This document shows, piece by piece, positions 1 to 9,400 of a DNA stretch of 11,644 bases. Position 1 is the stretch's first letter. The number at the start of each line of letters is the position of its first letter. This stretch comes from Triparma columacea (lineage: Eukaryota; Sar; Bolidophyceae; Parmales; Triparmaceae), in the NCBI GenBank assembly GCA_030267965.1, contig BRYA01000635.1, positions 75,239 through 86,882 of the forward strand, given 5' to 3'. The notes below the pieces were generated by a model, which was not told the origin of the DNA, made no database searches, and saw nothing but the letters and a program-made list of their open reading frames with translations. Both the position numbers and the translations under genes were made by a program.

Positions 1-173
1 GTGGGACAAAATCGGGTGGGGTGGGTGGGCGAGAGGTTGGGGGGGTGGGTCTGGGCGAAGGGTGGGGGAGGGGAGTCTGGGCGAGGGATGGGGGGGGGAG
101 TCTGGGAGAGGGATGGGGGGGGGAGTCTGGGCGAGAGGTGGAGGGGGACGACGACTCGAAGTGGGACAAAATC
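1..173 (+). repeat. 13-nt direct repeat GTGGGACAAAATC flanking the minisatellite
   Basis: GTGGGACAAAATC occurs at 1-13 and again at 161-173, 160 bp apart, with the G-rich minisatellite between. It may mark the edges of a local duplication. The left copy starts exactly at the window edge, so it may extend further upstream. Confidence 0.7.
24..155 (+). repeat. G-rich minisatellite, ~25-26 bp period
   Basis: CTGGG-containing units recur at about 51, 77, 102 and 127, each followed by GAGGG or GAGAGG and a run of 5-9 G. A degenerate unit precedes them from about base 24. Many G runs on the + strand give G-quadruplex potential in DNA and in the intron RNA. Confidence 0.75.
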
Positions 174-240
174 TCAGCCGACCCAATCCGCACAAATATA
201 TCTCCTCAATTGTTAACTCACTCAGCACTTCCTAACGCAG

Positions 241-411
241 GACATACCTCTAATCACAAGAGATCGGCGGGAGATGGGGAGGGAGGGGACCTCTTCCATT
301 CGGAGAAAGTCTCTGTCGAATTCCCTGACGGCAATGTCGATTTTGACAAAACTCCTCCCACCACCGAGCCGACATTTTACCCAAGTTTAGACACTGGTGT
401 TGATCTAAAAG
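241..411 (+). other. Coding exon a (171 nt, phase 1-1)
   Basis: Acceptor CGCAG at 240, donor AAAAG|GTAAGC at 411/412. Open in the frame that ends with a lone G as first codon base, which joins AG of the next exon as Glu. It encodes 57 hydrophilic residues rich in Asp, Glu, Gly, Pro and Thr with no recognisable domain. It contains no Met, so translation starts upstream. Confidence 0.7.
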
Positions 412-3400
412 GTAAGCAAAGGGCAAGGCGGCGTTGTTGATGGGATCTGGGAGAAGGAGAGGGGGGGGAAAGATGACTAATTCCGTTCCAGGAGAATGCA
501 CAATTTCATAGCTCACCAACGAAATCTCATCGACGTCATTTGTTCACCCCCCCGCAGAGATGAATGGGAGTGACGCGCAGGTTTGGGCGGAGAGCAATGT
601 AGAAGATCCCCCTAGTTATAAGGGAGACCCAACGCCGTCAGAGGGTGCGAAAGGGGCGGAGATTTCAATTGAGAAAAAGAAGGAAGTCTCGAGGATGGTT
701 ATGGACGTCGCAAACACTGAAGGGGTTGAGCGAGGTGAGTTCGGATAGTTTAGGCTGCACAAGGAGGTGGAGGTGAAGGAGAAGCTGCTTTCGGCGCTTA
801 TCGGGCTGCTGAGGTTCGTCAAATTTCATCCATGCGAACTCCGCTAATCTCATCGCCAAACGCACCGTCACGGATGTACCCACGCCTACCATCACAGCAG
901 GGCCTCGAAGCGGTTGTCATACTCAAGTATTACCTCAAGAGGAATCGCTCTCTGAAGGTGACGGAGTCTCACTGCCGGTGCAGGTCGCCAGTACAAGCGA
1001 GGGCATGAAATTAAACACGTCAAGTGAGGAGACTGCGCTCGACACTAAAGCCGAGGGAGTTGAAAGAGGTGAGATAAGGGTAGATGGTGGTTTAAGGTGG
1101 GAGGTAGATAATAAGGGGGGTTTAGCGCGCGGAGTTTGTGTGACTGCAGAGGCTCGTCAAATATCATTTCAGTACCTGTGCTCACCCCACCAACACTTAT
1201 ATCTTCACAATCAAACTCCCACGCTTACATTCACAGCGACACCTGGAGGGGACGCTCACTTTATAGAAGGAGGGGATCCCCTTGATAAGATGGGGCGAAC
1301 TTCGCTGCCGTCACAGATTGAGAATTCAAGTGACGATTTGGAAGAGGTGAGGAGATGAGATGAGGAAAGAAGTGACGGGGCTGAAAACGTTAAGGAATGC
1401 GAGGGAGAAAATACGCAGGAGTCTTTAATTCTGTATAAGATGCATCTCAAGCCTCACACACTGCATCTTCGATTCTAACCCATCATCCCAACCCCATTCT
1501 TTCACAACTCTCCACGCTTGTCACAGGTGAGAATGGAATAGGAGTAAAAACGATGTCGCACCTTGCAAGCCATGCCCATGCGCGTGATGATTTTGTCTCT
1601 TAATATAATCTCGCCTCCCCTACGGTCGACGTTACTATTCCTAACTTACTAACGTCTTTGCTTTCGCAATTTTCGCTCCTCACAGGAAAAAGACACAGAA
1701 AATGAATCCCGAGGAGGGAGAGAAGACGGTGTGAAAGTGACTCATATACTTCAGGTTGACGCCCTGATGTCCGCTAACTACCATTCAGTACCCGATCTAG
1801 GCCATGAGAGGCAAATTACTCCGTCTACGTCAATTGAAAGACCTCATTGGGACGCCGAACGAGGTGAGTTCGTGTCAGGGGGGTGTAGGGGGGGAGACCC
1901 TTGATATCCTACAGGGAAACAAGGACGATATGCAGGAACAGGCGTGGAAATCGATTCATTTTGACTGACAAACACCCTAATCGCCATTACCGCAGACTCT
2001 GAAAATGGTCATGAGGACGCCGGACAAGGTGAGTTGTGCATTAAGAGCCGGAAGAGAGAAACGACAATTTGATACTTTAGAAGAAAGCGGGAGAGTCGCG
2101 GGAGGACGCGTTGAAACTTTGTATTATTTCTCACTTTTACAACAATGTTGTCCCCTTCGCAGTCTCTAAAAGCTCTCACGAGGATGCTAGACGAGGTGAG
2201 TTTGGGTAGTCGTGTAGACGAAAAGTAGGGTATTTTTATTGATCAGGGGAGGGCTGGCAAGCCGTTCTGAGGGATTCCAGATTCTTGCCTTTTTTTGACC
2301 CTTTTCACCATCCCCCCAAAACCCCCCAGAAATTTCTGGCCATCCTCATCTTCAACCTGGACATGAGCATTTCAACGCCGAAGTTTCCGACGATCCCTTA
2401 AACGGTGGAATAGCCCGCGAGAAAAAACTAAGCGCTATAACACCTGCTGTCGGGTGTGCGACTCCCGGCCGCACGCCAGTCGGCCTTGCGACTGTCAGCA
2501 ATGCCACTACCGCTCAGTCCATGACATTAGATCCTGACAATACCGTCAGGAATATTGACCCCCCGCAGTCCCTCTCTAGCCCTGATCACGCCTCTTCCAC
2601 TACGCAAGGACAAGTTGATATCGATTACGCAGCTCTTGGACCCGAGCAAGGTGAACTTGTGAAGCTTCTTGAGGAGAGAGGAGCAGTTGAAGGCCTCATC
2701 GACACTTCCACCGGCGACGATGTGAAAGTTTTGGGGCTCGCAGGTATTTTCCACGACGAGCGCGACAAGATCATTGACTTTCTTCTCACCGATTGTGATA
2801 AGGGCAAGTTCCGAAGGAAGACCCTCCAGGAGTATGATGAAAAGGAAGGAGCCATTCATAGACTCGTCTACTGGCAGCACTACGGCGGCGGGAATAAGTT
2901 TGTCGAATTTCTCCTCGACGTCAGGGTCGTCTCTCCTGACGAATCGACGAAAATTATGGAATTAACATCCCTCGATGAGGACGACCTTTCTGATGAGGCA
3001 ACTGCAATGCTTGTCAAAATTCTAGTGTCAATAAAGACCAAGACTTCCAAGCGAGGTGTCATTAAAGCTGAGCTCAGCTTCACTGATTTTGGATTTGGAC
3101 AAACTGGAGTCACTGTGGTGGGAACTCTTAAGGTAGAAGAGAGGGCAACAGAGATGAAATTAGAAGTTGATGTTCGCACATTCAAAAGCTTTAAGAGTGT
3201 GAGATCCACGAGATCTAGTGTTGAAGGCAGGAACAGTGGCAGGGCCAAGAAGGGAGACACGAAGGCTGCGTATGCAGCAGTAAAGGGTATCATGGAGGAG
3301 GTCAGGAAGGAGTTTAGACAGCCTGCAGTCATTGACGAGCGGAGGAAGGCGCACTTTGTGGAAAAGGTCATGCCCAATGTGCCAACTCTTACTGAGGAAG

Positions 3401-6400
3401 AGGACAGGATGCTGAAAAGTGTTGCAGGGCTTGAGGAGAAAGTCTACAAGAAGGGGAAGAGAGTCAAGGGGACACTGAGGGAGGGCATTGACAAGTTCCT
3501 GTGGAGAGAGGGAGACAAGGTGTGGGGAGCCTTTGGGGTCACTGTGGACAAGTCAGCAAAGGGTGTATTGGCAGAGCTAAGTTTAGTCGACACTTACACT
3601 CATGCAAGAAAGCATCTGAAGGTGAATGGCAATCTGACTAGGGTTATTAGAAATAATGTCGATGGAACTAGAAGTCACCATCAGCACGTAGGAGTTCACG
3701 TGCCTAGCCCAGCAAAAGACCGTCTGTTCGAAGCCTGGTTTACTTGGAAGGAAATTAAGTTGAGCAGTGGCAGGGCAGCCTACTTGTTAGGGTTTGTGCC
3801 ACTGACAGAGTACCCAGGAGGAGGCTTCAAGGACCTTAGTAAGGAAGGATTTGTGCTAGCAGAGACTACAGGTGCCTACTTCTTTTATGAGATTGCTCCA
3901 AATGTCTGCAGAGTGACACGCATTCAAACTGTTGATCTGAAATTCAGTGGCATTCATAAGACATTGATGGACAATGCAATTGACTACCTTGCAAAGAAGC
4001 AGCTTGTTGAGGCCAACAGGTTGCAGGAGAAGTTCAGGAGGAGCGGGAAGATGGTCGACGCTGAGGTCAGGGGGGCCTTGGTGAAGAGGATGAGGGAGGG
4101 TGTTGAGTTGGAGGAGGACCAGAAGAAGGTGTTTGGGGAATTGGAGAAGCTCTTTGGTGGGGAGGATGAAGAAGGGTGGGGGCCTCTTGAGTCACCTTAT
4201 GAGGGAATGAAGATGGAGATCAAGTACAGTCAGCAGAAGATGGGTGAGAGGAGCATTGCACTCGGGAGAGCTTACGGAAATGCAGACTGTACAGCAGAGG
4301 TGGCAGCAGCTTGGTACTTTGAGTACTGTGGCAGGGAGAGGAACACTCTTGGTTTCCAGGCTGGCGATCTTGCCCGGCTTGAAGTAAGAAAGGGAGTGCA
4401 AAGGAGAAACGAGAAGCTGGTTGCCTCAGTCAAGAAGCTTCCTTTGCTGATCAATAACAGAGAGTTTGTCTTTAGAAATCTGTGGAAAAAGAACGAAAAT
4501 GACAGTATCTCTGTTGGCTCTTGGCCAAGCGACGATGAGATTGATTATGGTGGAGAAATCAAAAATGTAGTCAGAGCAGAAGGCCGAGGACTGCTTATAG
4601 CTACCAACATCAGCAAAGAAGGAGGGATAGCGCAATGTAAGCTTGATTTCAAACAGCACTTGGATTTTGGCGGTTTCATCCCCCTAAAAATTGTCGAGAA
4701 AAAAATTCCAAAGCAACTGAAAATCTTACACGAGATTCAAGAAACTTTCAAGCAAGATGAGGAGGTTGATAAGGCTGCGCTAGAGAATCTTGCAAATATC
4801 ATGAGAAATGAGCAGCAAAATTATACTAAGGAGGAGGAGGAGGCAATCAGGAAGGGGAAGAAGTTTTATGAGAAATGCAAGGAGGATGAGAACTTTGATG
4901 AACTGAAGAGTCCTGATGAGAGGGTCAAGATGAAGCTAGTTCATGTTGACGGGGAAAGCAGTGGGACTGGTTTTGCCACTACTGTGGTTGATGCGAGTGT
5001 AGAGGAGTGTGCTGCCTATGAGTTTTATTTGGATTCAAGAGAATACCTTAATACTTCAAAGGAGCGAGGGATCACTGAGTATCACATCAAAAATGTTAAT
5101 GACCACACCTTCTATTACATCACAACAAGGAATCTTGGTCTCCCTGGTTTTTCTCCTCGTGATGGAAGAAATAAAAATATTTGGCTCAAACAAGATGACG
5201 GCAAAGTAATCATTAATCTTGAAGATACAAAGGAGCTTCATGAAGACTTTCCAGTGAAGGCTGGGAATATTTTAGTAAAGATTCACACAGTCTGGGTATT
5301 TGAGCCACTGGACCCTATTGGGGGTTTGCCACAAACATCAGTGACTTTTACAACAAAGGTAGATCTTGGTGGTATCTTTTTCTCTTCAGTTGTTGACAAG
5401 ATTGCACCAAAATTTCTCGGAGAAGTCTCAGACTTGAGAAAGAAGTTTGACAAGAGCAAAGAGATTGAAACCATCAATAGACAGCAGATCATTGAAAAGT
5501 TTGAGGAGATTGCAATTGAGGGAGCGCCAGGGATTGAAAGTCACTTTGACGAGATTGACGGAGCTCAAGAGATCAGTAGTGGGTTGTCTGGACAGACATT
5601 GATTAAGGCAGAGAAGGGAATGGGATGGGGGAAGACTTCAATAACTGTGAGATCATCTCATATGGAAGTTGCAGCATACTTCTGGGGCCTTAAAAATGGA
5701 GTTGAATCCCAGCTTGTGATTCACAGAGTTAATAACAACATACTTGTAATCACAGTTGAACACAAAGGGCATCTCACAGCTGTAAGGTTCTCAGAGGCTG
5801 GCCAAATGAAGACAGACATTGATATAGTGACTAGACAGGAGGGGTTAGGAAAAGCTCTTAGCAAACAGAGTGTAGTTAAGCACCTGAGCATGGCAACTGA
5901 TGCTGCTCACTACTTTGATAATCTGCTCAAGAGTACTGAAGCAGGGGAACAGGATGGGAGGAGGTTTGGAGAGCAGCTGATGAAGAGAGTGGAGAAAAGG
6001 AATTCTGGTGACAGTAAGGTAGAGGTCGTGAGGGAATTCATTGTGGCCAATAGGGCACTGAGAGAGATTACAGAGCAGCATGGTTTCATGAGAACTATGC
6101 TGTACGCTTTGCTGAATAACGAGCTAAGAAGGAGATCGGCAAATGAGAGAGTTATGCAGAGTGAGGAGGAAACCAGGGGGTGGGAGATTGGGAGTGCAAT
6201 GGCAACAGTAATGTTGACCACAGCAACTGCTGCTCATGCTGTAGATGAGTGGGCGCATCAATTCACTGAAATGCAAGAAGTCATGAACGAACAAGCTTGG
6301 TTAAGGCCCATGCTCGAGGTAGTTGTTATGAGACTATTCATTAAGTCTACCTTAGGCTTAAAGACAAGAGTTACTGTTGGTGCTATTACTAGTATGTCTG

Positions 6401-9400
6401 ATTTGCTGACTGATGTTTATGTGACGAACATGTTTTGGAGAGATAAGAAGTATGGGTACTTCAAGGCTTCTTTGGCAAGTTTGATAGTGTCTATTGGGAT
6501 TCAAATACTTACTGTTTATGGACAAAACAGGAAGTTGGGGATGGTGAGGGTGATGAGGGAATGGTTTCCTATTTTGATTGGCTTTAAGCCTGCTGTCGAT
6601 GCTTACAGAGTTGCCAAGGGAGAAAAACAAGAGGCTGGGCAAGCACTTGATGCTCTGACAGAGTTAACTTTCATGAAAGTGATTGAGATGTTTGCTGAAG
6701 CAATACCTGGTGTCATCATTCAACTGATGGCCATTGCGACTAGTGGTAACAAAGTTTCAAAAGCAGCCTGGTTGTCACTTTCACTTTCTGCCCTGACAAC
6801 AGGCTTTGCATCAGCAACTATCAGTTATGACTTTGACACCGACCCAGTGTACAGAGAGCAAGTACCTGACTTCTATGGGTATGTGCCTGCAAATCCCACC
6901 AAAAGATTAATTACATTTGTTTCAATGATGCTCTTTAGCGCAGGTATGCTTGTGACAAGGAGCATGACAATAGTTGTGTTAGGGCTACTTGGTGGCAGAT
7001 GGGTCTCTTTGTATATTGGAGCTGATCTTGGTCTATACCTTTTTGTAAAGATACTAAGAGGAGACTTTTGGTATTGGATGCCTGTGGGTGGTAAGGTAGA
7101 AATATTGAGTAGTATTATCTGCAGAGTGACAGTGAAAGTTGTGACAGACTTTACATCAATTGTGCAATTTAGGCACCCAAATGAGGTTGGAGGGATGTAT
7201 TGGGTGCTTGGATTTGTATTGACAATGGGAAGTCTTCCGGTAGCTATAATTATAGCTGAAAGTGGAGATGTTGAAGAGAAGAGGCTTGACTTGGCACAGG
7301 CTGTAGTTGCATCAATTATACCATGTACAATTGTGTTGTTTGCTGTATTTTTCTTGAACATTGAGAAAAAATATTTTGGCACCTTCTACAGCTTACTAAA
7401 AGGTAAGGACTTAACAGTGAAGTGTTTCAGAGAGGGTTCAGATGCTGTGAAAGCACTTTATGCTTTTGGGTTCTCAAAGCACCACTGGAAGGCAAATGAA
7501 AAGGAGGTCAGAGCTTGGGTAGAGGCAAATTGGGATAGATGGGAGGAGGAGAAGCCAGAATGGTTTGATTCAGCAATGAGAGCTAGAGTGCCAGTTGAGT
7601 ACATTCCAGGAGATGGAGATGCTAGAAGGAGAGAGAGTGTCAGGAGAGCAAGTGTTGATGCTGAAGCTGAGGGTGGTCTAGCAGGTGCTTTAGGAGCAAG
7701 TATTAGGAGAGCAAGTGTTGGCCTGAACAGTGGAGGCGCACTGATTGCTTCACATGCTGTGGAGGATACTGCACAAGACTATGCAGGTTTAGATTCTAAC
7801 CAAATAGGAAAGTTGTTGGGCGAGCGACTGTTGGTTGCATTAAGTCTCAGGAAGAAGGGAATAACAAAGGAGGAAGCTGTCAGGTCATTTATAGGATCAC
7901 ACTATGTTATGAGACAGGCTGCAGAGAAGTATGCATTTGTCACACCAATGCTTGGCTCAGTTGTCAAGAACAAGCTGAGTAAGTTGAGGAAGGTAGATGG
8001 TAAAGCTATAGAGCTGGGAGAGAAGGAAGGAAGGGAGATTGGAGAATCTCTAGCTAGGAGTTTGGCAATCAATACTCAGCCAGCTGCTGCAGTTGATGCC
8101 TTCATATTAAATTTCTCTGCTCTACAGGAGCTTGATGAGGAGTATGAATGGTTCAGACCTATGCTTGAGACAATTAGCTACAGGCTATTGGAGGAAGTTC
8201 CTTGGGGGTTGAAGGCGAGAGTTACTGTTGGTGCTGTTACATCTATGTTTGATTTGCTCACTGATGTGTATGTGACGTACATGTTTTGGAGTGATAAGAA
8301 GTATGGGTACTTTAAGGCATCTTTGACAAGTTTGGCAGTGTCAATTGGAATACAAATGTATACTATTTGGGCGCAGAACAGGAAGCTGGGGATGATAAGG
8401 GTAATGAGAGAATGGTTTCCTATTTTGATAGGCTTTAAGCCTGCTGTTGATGCTTACAGGGTTGCAAAGAGAGAAAAACAAAAGGCTGGACAAGCACTTG
8501 ATGCTCTGACAGAGTTGACTTTCATGAAAGCGATTGAGATGTTTGCTGAAGCAATACCTGGAGTGATTATCCAACTAATGGCTATTGCAACAAATGATGG
8601 AGATGTTGCGGATGCAGCTTGGGTCTCACTTGTCGTTTCAGCGTTGACAACAGGCTATGCATCTGCAACTATTAGTTATGACTATGACACTGACCCAGTG
8701 AAGAGAGAGCAAGTTCCTGACTTTTATGGGTATGTGCCTGCAAATCCAACAAAGAGATCAATCATATTTGTTTCAATGATGTTCTTTAGTGCAGGTATGC
8801 TTGTGATAAGGTGCATGACAATAGTTGTGTTAGGGCTGATTGGTGGTAGATGGGTTACTCTCTATACAGGTGCTGACCTTTGTCTATACTTGTTGGTGAA
8901 GATCTTGAGAGGAGACTTTTGGTATTGGATGCCTGTTGGTGGCAATGCAGAGATACTGAGCAGTATTGTCTGCAGACTATTGGTGAAAGTTGTGACAGAC
9001 TTCACATCAATTGTGCAGTTTAGGCACCCCTATGAGGTTGGAGGAATGTATTGGATGTTTGGATTTGTGCTTACAATGAGCAGTCTTCCAGTAGCAATTG
9101 TTATAGCTAAAAGCGTAGAGAGGAATATTGAGGAGGGGTTAAGAATTGCACAAACAACTGCTATGGTTCTTATACCATTCGTTACTGTCTGTTTTGCTTG
9201 TTTCTTTTTGAACATTAACATGGAGTACTTGAAGACCTTCATTACTACTCAAAGAGGAATTGACTATTCAATGTCATATTTTGTAGATGGAGAAAGTGAA
9301 GAAGTGCAATTTCAAGTATTTAAGAAATCAAGACGACATTGGGTCTCTATAGAGAGTGACATACATAAATGGGTTGAATTAAATTGGGCAAAATGGGAAG

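Larger units (their letters stand above)
1..240 (+). other. Probable 3' part of an intron (5' end outside the window)
   Basis: The stretch is very G-rich for its first ~155 bases, turns pyrimidine-richer, has a TTAAC branch-like motif at about 211-215, and ends TAACGCAG. Other introns of this gene share the pattern of a purine/G-rich 5' half and pyrimidine-rich 3' half. One frame is open through it and in phase with the next exon, so coding cannot be excluded, but the translation is a Gly/Trp/Arg/Glu repeat typical of G-rich noncoding DNA. A second in-phase acceptor at 225 would lengthen the next exon by 15 nt. No donor is assigned; position 1 happens to be GT. Confidence 0.6.

Noticed and set aside
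21..240. Coding start at the ATG at 21, continuous with exon a
   Set aside because: The frame is open, but the translation is a Gly/Trp/Arg/Glu repeat from the minisatellite, and a good acceptor lies at 240. Kept as a minor alternative.
1237..1358. Reading exon c through intron c into exon d as one continuous open frame
   Set aside because: The frame is open by chance across intron c. Strong GTGAGA and TTCACAG sites, intron-like polarity and homology of intron c to intron b favour splicing.
6873..7382. 169-codon open frame on the minus strand
   Set aside because: It is a shadow of the first membrane domain, and a related shadow (9030-9242) appears at the same relative place in module 2, as expected from a duplicated sense gene.
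6355..7395. Ion channel or MFS-type transporter for the membrane domain
   Set aside because: No channel selectivity-filter motif and no MFS signature loop were found. The order of D-x-x-T-D, E-x-F-x-E-x-x-P and R-G-D-F fits the Xkr layout better.
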